A DNA stretch of 64,000 nt, taken from positions 1 to 64,000 of the forward strand of contig JACDZG010000013.1 in NCBI GenBank assembly GCA_013426805.1, written 5' to 3'. Of the stretch, positions 1-8,817 are shown piece after piece. Source of the stretch: Chromatiaceae bacterium (GTDB lineage Bacteria > Pseudomonadota > Gammaproteobacteria > Chromatiales > Chromatiaceae). The notes beneath the pieces are model-generated. The model ran no database searches. It was given only the letters and a program-made list of their open reading frames with translations, and was not told where the DNA came from. The number at the start of each line of letters is the position of its first letter. The stretch's first letter is position 1. The position numbers were made by a program, and so were the translations under genes.

Positions 1-1
1 T

Positions 2-493
2 GTGTACGATCTCGACTGGGGCAGTCGCCGTATCCGCCTGATCGTCCTGAACGCCCTGGCCGAGAACCCGCGCAACGCCCCGTGGGAACTGTTCGCCAGC
101 GAGCTGGATCGAATCCGCTATGGGTTGGCGCACTATCAGCCGCGCAGCCCGGCGGCGCACCTGCTGCCGTATCATCTGGCGAACATCCATCGACTTGAGT
201 TGCCCAACATGGCTTATACACTCGACGACTTCAAGCTTGACACCTATCGGATGCTCATCGACGATTTTCACGCGCTCAGCTTGGAAGAGCGCCAAGTGCT
301 GCTGGAACGGATGGATGTTGCGGACCGTTTGCGTGGGTTGGACCCTGAGGAGCGTTTACGCGGGTTGGACCCTGAGGAGCGTTTGCGTGGGTTGGACCCT
401 GAGGAGCGTTTGCGTGGGTTGGACCCTGAGGAACGTTTACGCGGATTGGACCCCGAACAGGTCAAATCCTGGCTTCAGCGTACGGGGCATTGA
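2..493 (+). CDS. C-terminal part of a repeat-tailed protein (partial at window edge)
   Basis: The frame is open to the first base of the window, so the true start probably lies upstream; a GTG at position 2 is only the first available start. The visible 163 residues have a mixed helical N-terminal part with no motif I recognise. From residue 109 there are five in-frame copies of the nonapeptide RLRGLDPEE (the last ends in EQ), followed by VKSWLQRTGH and a stop. Chromatiaceae and cyanobacteria often carry Rpn/PD-(D/E)XK-type nucleases with similar charged repeat tails, so a C-terminal piece of such a protein is possible. No catalytic motif is visible here, so the function is unassigned. Confidence 0.55.
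   Translation: MYDLDWGSRRIRLIVLNALAENPRNAPWELFASELDRIRYGLAHYQPRSPAAHLLPYHLANIHRLELPNMAYTLDDFKLDTYRMLIDDFHALSLEERQVLLERMDVADRLRGLDPEERLRGLDPEERLRGLDPEERLRGLDPEERLRGLDPEQVKSWLQRTGH
326..460 (+). repeat. Five tandem 27-bp coding repeats
   Basis: Five consecutive 27-nt units at 326, 353, 380, 407 and 434 encode RLRGLDPEE. Units 1, 3 and 4 are identical at the DNA level. Unit 2 differs at two synonymous third positions, and unit 5 has diverged further and ends in Gln. The near-identity of the DNA points to recent expansion. The unit is a multiple of three, so copy-number change keeps the frame. Confidence 0.9.
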
Positions 494-517
494 CGGCGAT
501 GGATCTGCGACGGGGGT

Positions 518-534
518 GGTCCGCGGAGCGGACC
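518..534. repeat. Short palindromic repeat (REP-like), copy 1
   Basis: GGTCCGC and GCGGACC are 7-bp perfect inverted arms around a 3-nt loop, followed by CTAC. The same arms and the same CTAC flank recur at 51998-52014, so this is probably a dispersed palindromic element. It lies between the repeat-tailed gene and pqiA. Confidence 0.55.
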
Positions 535-551
535 CTACAACCGATTCCCCT

Positions 552-1877
552 ATGCACGACACCCTGACCGAATGTAAGGAATGCGGTCTGCTCCAGCGCA
601 ATCCGCGGCTGCCGCCCGGCGGTTCCAGCGCTTGTGCTCGGTGCGGCTGCGCCTTGCATCGCGACCGGCCGGATAGTCTCAACCGGACGCTGGCGCTGAC
701 GATCGCCGGACTGATTTTGTTCATCATCGCCAACAGTTTTCCCTTCCTGTCGTTCTCGATGCAGGGTCAGTTGACACAGACCACGCTGCTCACCGGGATA
801 CTGGATCTGTATGACCAGGGCAAGTGGGAGATCGCCGCGGTGGTGGCCTTTACCAGTGTGCTGGCGCCCGGCCTGCAATTGTCCTTGCTGCTGATCGTGC
901 TGGTTCCGCTGACGGGTAACCGGTTGCCGGGCTGGCTGCCGACCCTGTTCCGCCATGTTCGTACCCTGACCCCCTGGGGCATGATGGATGTGTTCATGCT
1001 CGGTATCCTGGTGGCCGTGGTGAAGCTCTCGGAGATGGCGACGATCGTCCCCGGCATCTCGCTCTTTGCCTTCGCCGCCTTGATCTTCGTCCTCGCGGCG
1101 GCCCAGGCGGCGCTGGACCCGGATCTGGTGTGGTCGCGGGTGCCGGTGCGCAGCGCCGTCGCCCGTCCGCTGGAGCCGGGTGAAGCGTACGTCGGCTGCG
1201 ATGTCTGTGAACTGGTGGTCCCGCAACGGGCCGCGCTGTTCGACGGGCGCCGCGAGCGCTGCCCGCGTTGCACCGATGTGCTGCATCATCGCAAACCACG
1301 GAGCATGCAGCGCACCTGGGCGCTGGTGCTGGCCGCCGTGATCCTCTACATTCCGGCCAACCTGCTGCCGATCATGACCGTGACATCGCTCGGACGCACC
1401 CAATCGGATACCATTCTGAGCGGTGTCGTGTTTCTGCTGACGCACGGGATGTGGCCGCTGGCGGCGGTGGTGTTCCTGGCCAGTGTCTTTGTGCCGTTGC
1501 TCAAGCTGTTGATCCTGATTTTCCTGCTGATCTCGGTGCAGGTGCGCTCGGCGTGGCGGCCGCGCGAGCGCACCCGGCTGTACCGCATCACCGAGACGAT
1601 CGGCCGCTGGTCCATGGTGGACATCTTTGTGGTGACCATCCTGGTCGCACTGGTGCGTTTGGGCAATCTGGCGAGTATCGAGGCGGAAGCGGGCGCCATT
1701 TTTTTCTGCGCGGTCGTGGTCATTACCATGGTTGCCGCTATGTCATTTGATTCCCGTCTGATCTGGGATAACCTGGAACCAACCGGGGCGCAGGGGAGGG
1801 GGTCGGATCATGTCGGAGACCGAGAACGGGGCCGTCCCACGGCCGCTGCCGCCCGTGGCCGCACCAGGCCAGCCTGA
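552..1877 (+). CDS. pqiA: PqiA-family inner membrane protein
   Basis: The 441-residue protein is a tandem duplication. Each half begins with a zinc-ribbon-like four-cysteine module (CKECG...CARCG near residues 10-35; CDVCE...CPRCT near 217-242) and continues with about four hydrophobic helices, the PqiA/YebS (LetA) architecture. Such proteins sit in the inner membrane and work with a periplasmic MCE-domain partner in lipid transport between the membranes. The ATG at 552 was chosen because the family starts just before the first cysteine module; the frame is open further upstream but that part overlaps the preceding gene. The 3' end overlaps pqiB by 68 nt, which suggests co-translation. Confidence 0.9.
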   Translation: MHDTLTECKECGLLQRNPRLPPGGSSACARCGCALHRDRPDSLNRTLALTIAGLILFIIANSFPFLSFSMQGQLTQTTLLTGILDLYDQGKWEIAAVVAFTSVLAPGLQLSLLLIVLVPLTGNRLPGWLPTLFRHVRTLTPWGMMDVFMLGILVAVVKLSEMATIVPGISLFAFAALIFVLAAAQAALDPDLVWSRVPVRSAVARPLEPGEAYVGCDVCELVVPQRAALFDGRRERCPRCTDVLHHRKPRSMQRTWALVLAAVILYIPANLLPIMTVTSLGRTQSDTILSGVVFLLTHGMWPLAAVVFLASVFVPLLKLLILIFLLISVQVRSAWRPRERTRLYRITETIGRWSMVDIFVVTILVALVRLGNLASIEAEAGAIFFCAVVVITMVAAMSFDSRLIWDNLEPTGAQGRGSDHVGDRERGRPTAAAARGRTRPA

Positions 1878-3525
1878 AGACGCAACCGACGCCGCGCTGC
1901 CGCAGGCCATCACGATCCGCCGCGACCGGCTGTCGATCGTCTGGCTGATCCCCTTGGTGGCCTTGATCATCGGCGGCTGGCTGGCCTTCAAGACCTTCTC
2001 CGAGCAGGGTCCGACGATTTATATTCAGTTCGCCACCGCGGCCGGGCTGCAGGCCGGCAAGACCAAGGTCAAGTTCAAGGATGTGGATGTCGGCGAGGTC
2101 ACCAGCATCGACGTGAGCGACGACCTCAAGAGCGTGGTGGTCACCGCGCAACTCAAGCACGGCGCGGCCGCTTACCTGACCCGCGGCACGCGCTTTTGGG
2201 TCGAACGTCCGCGGGTGACCGCCAGCCGGGTCTCCGGTCTGGATACCTTATTGTCCGGACCCTTTATCGCCATCGACCCGGTGGCCGAGGGGGACGCGGA
2301 GCGCCACTTCGTGGGTCTGGAGGAGCCGCCGCTGTTCACCACCTCAGAGCCGGGCAAGCGGTTCCAGTTGCGCTCGCCGACGCTCGGCTCGCTCAACATC
2401 GGCTCACCGGTCTATTACCGTCAGATCCAGGTGGGGCAGGTGGCCGGCAATGCGCTGGATGCGGATGGTCGGGCCGTCAGTATCGAGGTTTTTGTCTCTG
2501 CCCCTCATGATCGACTGGTCACCCGGGATACGCGCTTCTGGAACGCAAGCGGGGTGGACTTTTCCATCTCGACGAACGGGATTCAGGTCGACACCCAGTC
2601 GCTCCTGTCGGTGCTGATCGGCGGCGTGTCCTTCGATACCCCGGATACCATCGATGGGGCGCGTGAACCCGCGGCGGTCAATGAGGTTTTCCACCTCTAT
2701 CAAGGCCGCGAGGAGGCTCACGCCAAGACCTATGCGCATAAGGAACGCTATCTGCTGTTCTTCCAGGGGTCGGTGAACGGTTTGAACGTCGGTGCACCGG
2801 TGCTGCTGCGCGGGATCAGCATCGGTCAGGTACTGGATGTGCAGTTGACCTTCGATCCGGAGGACTTCGAGTTTCAAATCCCGGTGTTGATCGAGGTCGA
2901 ACCGGAGCGCATCGGGGTGCGCGGTGATCGCGACCGGATCAACCAACAGGGGGTGGTCGAGCGTCTGGTCGCCAACGGCCTGCGCGGCCAGCTCAAGTCG
3001 GGCAGTCTGCTGACCGGCCAACTCTATGTGGATCTCGACTTCCATCCGAATGCCCCGGCCCAGCCGCTGAGCAAGCACGGCGACTACACGGTATTGCCCA
3101 CGGTGCCGGCCCCGCTCGATGCCCTGACCACCAAGGCCAACAGCATTCTCGATAAGCTGGACGCCCTGCCGATCCAACAGCTCGGCCAGGATGCGGCGGG
3201 GGCGCTGGCCGGTGCCAACGCGCTGATCGGTTCCAAGGAGTTGCGCGGGGCGATCGTCGAGGCGGAGGCGGCCTTGGCGGCGCTGCGTCAGACCGCGGAA
3301 CGTCTCAACACCCAGATCGCACCGGAACTCAGTACGGCCCTGCGGGACACCTCCGCGACCCTCAAATCCGCCAACGCGATCGTGTCGGAGAATGCCCCCA
3401 TGTATATCGAGATGCAGCGGATGTTCCAGGAGTTGACGGCTGCCGCGCGTTCCGTACGGCTCCTGACCGACTACCTGGAGCGTCATCCGGAAGCGCTGCT
3501 CAAGGGCAAGGGAGGCGGGCGATGA
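1810..3525 (+). CDS. pqiB: PqiB-type MCE-domain lipid transport protein
   Basis: The 571-residue protein has a short cytoplasmic N-terminus, one transmembrane helix (about residues 39-62) and three MCE/MlaD repeats (roughly 65-160, 175-280 and 310-412), followed by an alanine-rich helical region. Three MCE domains fit PqiB (about 546 residues in E. coli) rather than the seven-domain YebT/LetB. MCE proteins form hexameric tubes in the periplasm that carry lipids between inner and outer membranes. A GGAGGG ribosome-binding site precedes the ATG. The gene overlaps pqiA at its start and pqiC by 4 nt (ATGA) at its end, so pqiABC is one coupled operon. Confidence 0.93.
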   Translation: MSETENGAVPRPLPPVAAPGQPEDATDAALPQAITIRRDRLSIVWLIPLVALIIGGWLAFKTFSEQGPTIYIQFATAAGLQAGKTKVKFKDVDVGEVTSIDVSDDLKSVVVTAQLKHGAAAYLTRGTRFWVERPRVTASRVSGLDTLLSGPFIAIDPVAEGDAERHFVGLEEPPLFTTSEPGKRFQLRSPTLGSLNIGSPVYYRQIQVGQVAGNALDADGRAVSIEVFVSAPHDRLVTRDTRFWNASGVDFSISTNGIQVDTQSLLSVLIGGVSFDTPDTIDGAREPAAVNEVFHLYQGREEAHAKTYAHKERYLLFFQGSVNGLNVGAPVLLRGISIGQVLDVQLTFDPEDFEFQIPVLIEVEPERIGVRGDRDRINQQGVVERLVANGLRGQLKSGSLLTGQLYVDLDFHPNAPAQPLSKHGDYTVLPTVPAPLDALTTKANSILDKLDALPIQQLGQDAAGALAGANALIGSKELRGAIVEAEAALAALRQTAERLNTQIAPELSTALRDTSATLKSANAIVSENAPMYIEMQRMFQELTAAARSVRLLTDYLERHPEALLKGKGGGR

Positions 3526-4247
3526 CCCGCGTGCGAACCGCGGGCCGCGGACTTCAACGCGCTGATGCGGCGTGGCCGGAGTCGCGCGCTTGGCGCTCGA
3601 GCGCATGGCCGCCCTGGTTCTGCTCCTGGACCCTGGTCTGGATGCTGGCGGTCGCCGGCTGCGCCGGCTCGCTGCCGTCCACTTTTTTCTCGCTCTCGCC
3701 GCTGCCGGCGGCGGCCGGGCAGGGCGCCATGACGGGCGGGGCGCTCGGGATCGGGCTGGGTCCCGTGACCTTTCCGGCCTTTCTGGATCGTCCGCAGATC
3801 GTCTCACGGGACACCGGCAACCGCTTGGCCGTGGACGAATACAACCGCTGGGGCGGGACCATTCAGGACGACTTCCTGCGGGTCTGGAGCGAAAATCTGT
3901 CGTACCTGGTCGGCACCAGCCGAATCGTGCTGTTTCCCAGTGAGGTCCGGTATCCGCTGGACTTCAGGATCACCGCGGACATCCTGACCTTTGAAGGCAC
4001 ACCGGGCCGCGAGGCCGTGCTCAAGGTGCGCTGGGCGGTCCTCGACCCATTGCTCGAACGGGCGCTGGCCGTGCACGAGAACACCTATCGCCAACCCCTG
4101 CGCCCGCCGGCCGATCACGCGGCACTGATCGCCGCGATGAGTGCGGCCCTGGGGGCCTTCAGCGAGGACGTGGCCGCCGTGCTGCGCACTCTACCCAAAC
4201 CGCAGTCTACCAGGGAGCAGCCGCCGGAAAGTGCATCCCCCGGCTGA
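3522..4247 (+). CDS. pqiC: PqiC-type lipoprotein (ABC-type transport auxiliary family)
   Basis: The 241-residue protein has a hydrophobic stretch ending in a lipobox (LAVAGC, Cys47), then a PqiC/YmbA-like domain with the family pattern of a short FxLxPL strand followed by a VxxPxFLDRPQIV segment and EYNRWG. PqiC is the outer-membrane lipoprotein that receives the PqiB tube. The ATG overlaps the pqiB stop codon by 4 nt. The N-terminal region before the signal helix is long (about 30 residues, Arg/Trp-rich), so an internal start closer to the signal helix is possible. About 250 nt without a gene follow before the next ORF. Confidence 0.85.
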   Translation: MTRVRTAGRGLQRADAAWPESRAWRSSAWPPWFCSWTLVWMLAVAGCAGSLPSTFFSLSPLPAAAGQGAMTGGALGIGLGPVTFPAFLDRPQIVSRDTGNRLAVDEYNRWGGTIQDDFLRVWSENLSYLVGTSRIVLFPSEVRYPLDFRITADILTFEGTPGREAVLKVRWAVLDPLLERALAVHENTYRQPLRPPADHAALIAAMSAALGAFSEDVAAVLRTLPKPQSTREQPPESASPG

Positions 4248-4500
4248 TCCCGCAGCAGGCCATCAGCCTCGCGGGCAGCACGGTGTCGACGGCGGCCACC
4301 CAAGTCGGGAACTGCTTGCGCGGCGGTGTCCAGCGGCGGCGATCACTTGTAAACTGTAAGATAGGACATCACGTCCCTTAAGACCCCGGCGCGATGCATC
4401 AGGGGCCATGGGTGCGCGGGCGCTGCCAGGCTCCGCGATCGACCCGCAATGAAAAAAACCAGACAGACCCGATCGTCTCTTGAGTCAAGGTGGAGCAGCG

Positions 4501-4950
4501 ATGACCGATTTCACGGTATGCCATGAGCAGAATCATAAAATTACTGAATTATCCAACGTTTTTCTCTATCTGATCCGCGAGCGCTCAATGTGTGATACCG
4601 AGTGTGCCCGCAATCTATTTTTTGAGTATGTCAGCCGCGTCCGGGAGCACATGGAAATCGTCGATGCCCAACTCTGCGGTCGCCTGATCCAAAGTCAGGA
4701 CCGCACGATGACCAACACCGCGAACCGGTTTCTGTCCGGATCGCAGGAGATCAAGCGGATCTTCGCCGCCTACGTCAGAGACTGGGGTGACGAGCGGCTG
4801 CGTGAATTGCGGGTTGGCGATCACGACGCCTTCGTCAAGGACACCAATCAGGTCTTCGGGCTGGTGCTGGAGCGCATTCAGCGCGAAACGGAGCACCTGT
4901 ATCCTCTGGTTCGCAAACTGGAACAGGTCCGACCAATGTCCGCTGCCTGA
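4501..4950 (+). CDS. Small helical protein, possibly hemerythrin-like
   Basis: The 149-residue all-helical protein is preceded by a GTGGAG ribosome-binding site about 8 nt before the ATG. Widely spaced histidine/acidic pairs (HEQNH near residue 9, REHMEIVD near 51, TEHLYPL near 137) have the spacing expected of a four-helix HHE/hemerythrin-like bundle, but there are fewer histidines than in canonical di-iron hemerythrins. Metal binding is therefore uncertain. It converges on the sensor kinase at 4969 with only 18 nt between the stop codons. A role in oxygen or redox sensing is inference. Confidence 0.6.
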   Translation: MTDFTVCHEQNHKITELSNVFLYLIRERSMCDTECARNLFFEYVSRVREHMEIVDAQLCGRLIQSQDRTMTNTANRFLSGSQEIKRIFAAYVRDWGDERLRELRVGDHDAFVKDTNQVFGLVLERIQRETEHLYPLVRKLEQVRPMSAA

Positions 4951-4968
4951 GCCGGCCGCCGACACCGC

Positions 4969-7900
4969 TCAATCGGCCCGGGACCTCAATGCTTCCTGTG
5001 CCTGGCGCAGGGCACAATAGGCTTGATCGAGGTTGCGGCTGATGATTGCCTGCCCCAGTTGAATCGCGGCTGGTCCCAGTGTCGTCTCGATCAGTGGCGC
5101 GAACTCCAACCAAGTCTCAGCGACATCACCCGTCGGCAATTGACGTTCCAGTTGGTCCAACACCAGGTGAACCAAGGCCTGATCAGCCTCGCCGGGCGGC
5201 GGCGCGACCGGTGCGGGCCGAGCGACGGGTAACGGCGGCGCGAGCCAGCGCAACAGGGCCGCGAACAGTGCTTGGGGCTCCACCGGCTTGGCAATATGAT
5301 CGTTCATCCCGGCCTCCAGACAGCGTCGGCGATCCTCCGCGAAGGCGCCGGCGGTCATGGCCAGGATCGGCAGCGCTGCCTGTCCGGGCAGTCCGCGGAT
5401 CGCGCGGGTGGCGTCCAGGCCGTCCAGCACGGGCATATGGATGTCCATCAGCACGAGGGCATAGCTGGCGTTGTGGATCCGTTCGACCGCCTCCCGGCCG
5501 GTACCGACCACATCGACGACCAGCCCCAGAGCTTCCAGCAGTTCGACCGTCACCGCCTGATTGATCGGTTCATCTTCCGCCAACAACACACGCACGCCGC
5601 GGTAGCGGCGCGCCAGTTCCTGTTCCACCGGCGTGGGTCCGAAGGCGCCGGCGGCGGTCGGCGCCGCGGTGCGGAGCGGCGTCACCCGACCGAGGCGCGC
5701 GGTCAGCCAAAAGGTGCTGCCGACGCCGGGGGTGCTCGTGACGCCCGTGCGGCCGCCCATCAGGGCGGCCAGACGCTGCACGATGACGAGTCCCAGGCCG
5801 GTGCCGCCGTACTCGCGGGTCGTTGAGCTGTCGGCCTGCACGAACGGCTGGAACAACCGTCCCTGCTGTTCCGGGGTCAGGCCGATGCCCTGATCCTCGA
5901 CCTCAATGCGCAGCACATCATCGTGCGGACCATGCTCCGTCAGGCAGGCCCGCACCTGGATCTCGCCATGCAGCGAGAACTTCACCGCATTGCTGACGTA
6001 GTTTGCCACCATCTGGCCCAGGCGCAACGGGTCGCCGTGCAGTGTCGCCGAGCACTCAGGGTCGACCGCGATGGTCAGCCGCAGCCCCTTCTGCGCGGCT
6101 TGCTCGCGCACCAGGTCGGTTGCGCGCTCCAGGACGGGGATCAAGGAGAACTCGGACGCGTCGAGCGACATGCGATCAGCCTCGATCTTGGCAAGGTCCA
6201 GGATGTCGTTGAGAATGCCGAGCAGGTGCCGGGCCGCCTCGTTGATCTTGACCAGCCGTTCGCGCGCCCGCGGGGCGGTGATTTCCCGCGTCAGCAGGTG
6301 GGTCAAACCGATGATGGCGTTCATCGGCGTGCGCAGTTCGTGGCTCATGTTGGCCAGGAAGACGCTCTTGGCACGGTTGGCCGCCTGGGCGGCGTCACGT
6401 GCTTCCATCAGGTCCAGGGTCCGCGACGCCACCAACGACTCCAGATGGTGCCGATGGTGCTCCAGCTCGAGCGCGACTTGCTTGCGTTCGGTGATATCCT
6501 GGACGACACCGGCGACCGTCGTCGTTTTGCCGTGCTCGGTCATGGCCCGGCCGATTGCATGGACCCAGCGCCGATGACCTGTCGCGGTGATGATTTCCAA
6601 TTCCAGGTCGAACGACTGACCCTGATCGATGGCCCGCTGCACCGCCGCCACAATCGTCGGGCGGGATTCCGGTGCATAGAACGCGAGCGCGTCGTCGAGG
6701 GTCGGGATAGCGCGCTCTGCAACCCCGTGGATTCGATAGACGGCCGCGGTCCAGGTCAGCTCGCGTCGCTCCACGTCGAGTTCCCAGCCGCCGATGCCGG
6801 CCATCCGACCCACCTCGTTCAGCAAGGCTTCACTCTTGCGCAGCGCGTCCAGCGCCCGGCGGCGTTCGGTGATATCGAAAAAGGTCACGACGATCTGCAG
6901 CAGTCGACCCTGTTCATCGCGAAGCGGATGGGCCTCGCACTGGACCCAGGTCGGCGCGTCGCGGTCGGGCCTGGTGATCGCCAGGTTGAGGTTCCGCAAG
7001 CCGGTTCCGGAGGCTGCGACGCGCGTGACCGGAAATTCATGCGTCGGCAGGCCGGTGCCGTCTTCGCGGAGGAAACACCAGGCCGGGTCGGCGGCCGTCA
7101 GGCCGAGCATCTGCTCCGGCGTCAGTCCCAGCAGGTGCGCGGCCATCGGATTGGCGAACTGGATACCGGTGTCCGGTCCGTGCACAACCACCCCGGCGTG
7201 CAGATTCTCAACCAGACCGCGGTAGTTGCGCTCGCTCTCACGCAGCGCGGACTGGGTCTCCAAGCGCGCGGTCGCATCGGCCAGGGTATCGGCGATGGTC
7301 TGGAGCGTCGCGAGCAGCTGCGGCGCGTCCGGACGGCAGCGCGTATCGGCCAGCGACAAAGTCCCCAGTGTCCGCCCCCCGAGTGTCATCGGAGCGCACA
7401 GAAAGGTCACCACGCCGATCGCCTTCAGGACCTGGTCCGCGTATTCCGGTCTGGTATCCGCGGCGAGTTCCACCAGGGGCGTGCCGGTCATGGCGACCGG
7501 ACCCGACAGGGTCGCGTCGACGGGCACCCGCAAAGGCGCAGCGGCCGCGGCGGGTATCCCGACCGAGCCGGCGAAGACCATCTCCGCGCGCTCCCTGTCA
7601 TAGGTCTCGATGGCGACGATCGGGAACCCGAGCCTGGTCGCCAGCAGGGGCGGAAGGGCGCAGCGGAAGCTCGCCGACGAGTCGGACGAGACCGCCAGCC
7701 GGGCCACGGCGCTGACCGCCTCGCGCGCCAGCAGCTCCGACGCCAGCCGAACGGCCTGCGAACGGCTGCTGGTGAGCGCCAGGACCAGCGCGGCCAGCAG
7801 CAGGCTGATGGCCGTGCCGCTGGTTGCGATCAGCAAGACCCGCGGGTCGGCGAGGGCGGGCAGCAGTGGCTGCGCGTGCGCGAAGCGCAGCGTCCAGCGA

Positions 7901-8790
7901 TGGCCGTTGAAGTCGATCGGGACGCGGACGGACTCCGCCGGGTCGGGTGCCGCACCCTGCGGTTGGGTCGGCTGGCTGTCGTACAGCAGGGTCGCGGGGG
8001 AAATCAGGTCACCGTCATGGATCCGTAAGCGAATGCGCCTGGTCTCGTGCAGGTCCCAACCGCCAAGCACACCATGCATCAAGTCGTTCATGCGATAGGG
8101 GCTGTAGACCCAACCGCGCAGTGCGGCACGGCGTTCGTCGACGGTCAGTGTCGGCTGCTCGGGTCGATAGACCGGGACATACATCAGGGTGCCGGCCTGC
8201 ACATCCTCATCCGTCTCCTGCACCAGCAGCACCTTGCCGGAGAGCGCCGCGACGTCCTGGTCCCGTGCCTGCTCCATCGCCGCGCGCCGCACCGGCTCCG
8301 TGAACATGTCATAGCCGAAGGCGCGCAGATTCCGGTCCGAGAACGGCTCCAGGAAGACGATGGATGAATACAGGCTGCGCTCGCCCTCCGGCCAGACCCG
8401 ATAATCCGGGAACCCCTGCGCGCGCAACGCCGCCAAGTGTCCGGTGAGTTGGTCGGCCGGGATCAGCAGCGAGAAGCCGATACCCTGAATGCCGGGGAGG
8501 TTCAGATAGATCTTGCTGCGTTCGATAAACTCGCGCCATTCCTCCCGGGTGACCTCCGCGGATCCGGCGAAGAAGGCCGCCCCGCTGCGCAGAATCTGGG
8601 CATGGGTGTGGAGCCTGGCCTGAATCTTGGCCGCGATCTCCTCGCCGATCAGTGTGAGCTCGCGGCGGTTCAGCGCCGCGACGTCGGTCTTGGTGTAGAG
8701 CGTCGCCAGTGCGGTCAGCAGCAGACCGGCCGTGAGGCTCAACCAGGCGAGCCTGAGCTGTCGATGCTGCGGCGTCCGGGTGTCAGGCAT
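4969..8790 (-). CDS. CHASE-GAF-PAS-PAS hybrid sensor histidine kinase
   Basis: This 1273-residue membrane sensor kinase has, in order: a first transmembrane helix (about 14-32), a periplasmic CHASE domain (about 75-300), a second transmembrane helix (about 318-340), a GAF domain (about 360-505), two PAS domains (about 520-640 and 655-780), a HisKA domain with phospho-acceptor His817 in SHELRTP, a HATPase domain, and a receiver domain with Asp1116 in LMDIHMP. The C-terminal 80 residues are helical but lack a recognisable HPt histidine. It lies 27 nt downstream of a second hybrid kinase and is probably cotranscribed with it. No output regulator is adjacent. The ligand is unknown. Confidence 0.9.
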   Translation of the reverse strand: MPDTRTPQHRQLRLAWLSLTAGLLLTALATLYTKTDVAALNRRELTLIGEEIAAKIQARLHTHAQILRSGAAFFAGSAEVTREEWREFIERSKIYLNLPGIQGIGFSLLIPADQLTGHLAALRAQGFPDYRVWPEGERSLYSSIVFLEPFSDRNLRAFGYDMFTEPVRRAAMEQARDQDVAALSGKVLLVQETDEDVQAGTLMYVPVYRPEQPTLTVDERRAALRGWVYSPYRMNDLMHGVLGGWDLHETRRIRLRIHDGDLISPATLLYDSQPTQPQGAAPDPAESVRVPIDFNGHRWTLRFAHAQPLLPALADPRVLLIATSGTAISLLLAALVLALTSSRSQAVRLASELLAREAVSAVARLAVSSDSSASFRCALPPLLATRLGFPIVAIETYDRERAEMVFAGSVGIPAAAAAPLRVPVDATLSGPVAMTGTPLVELAADTRPEYADQVLKAIGVVTFLCAPMTLGGRTLGTLSLADTRCRPDAPQLLATLQTIADTLADATARLETQSALRESERNYRGLVENLHAGVVVHGPDTGIQFANPMAAHLLGLTPEQMLGLTAADPAWCFLREDGTGLPTHEFPVTRVAASGTGLRNLNLAITRPDRDAPTWVQCEAHPLRDEQGRLLQIVVTFFDITERRRALDALRKSEALLNEVGRMAGIGGWELDVERRELTWTAAVYRIHGVAERAIPTLDDALAFYAPESRPTIVAAVQRAIDQGQSFDLELEIITATGHRRWVHAIGRAMTEHGKTTTVAGVVQDITERKQVALELEHHRHHLESLVASRTLDLMEARDAAQAANRAKSVFLANMSHELRTPMNAIIGLTHLLTREITAPRARERLVKINEAARHLLGILNDILDLAKIEADRMSLDASEFSLIPVLERATDLVREQAAQKGLRLTIAVDPECSATLHGDPLRLGQMVANYVSNAVKFSLHGEIQVRACLTEHGPHDDVLRIEVEDQGIGLTPEQQGRLFQPFVQADSSTTREYGGTGLGLVIVQRLAALMGGRTGVTSTPGVGSTFWLTARLGRVTPLRTAAPTAAGAFGPTPVEQELARRYRGVRVLLAEDEPINQAVTVELLEALGLVVDVVGTGREAVERIHNASYALVLMDIHMPVLDGLDATRAIRGLPGQAALPILAMTAGAFAEDRRRCLEAGMNDHIAKPVEPQALFAALLRWLAPPLPVARPAPVAPPPGEADQALVHLVLDQLERQLPTGDVAETWLEFAPLIETTLGPAAIQLGQAIISRNLDQAYCALRQAQEALRSRAD

Positions 8791-8817
8791 GGTCTGCTGG
8801 ATGTTCCGGTAATCGCC

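Noticed and set aside
326-460. Possible CRISPR-like repeats
   Set aside because: Units are contiguous without spacers and are in frame inside a coding sequence.
5923-8028. Long plus-strand open frame opposite the first sensor kinase
   Set aside because: It mirrors the codon bias of the kinase gene; the product is Arg/Gln-rich with no domain pattern.
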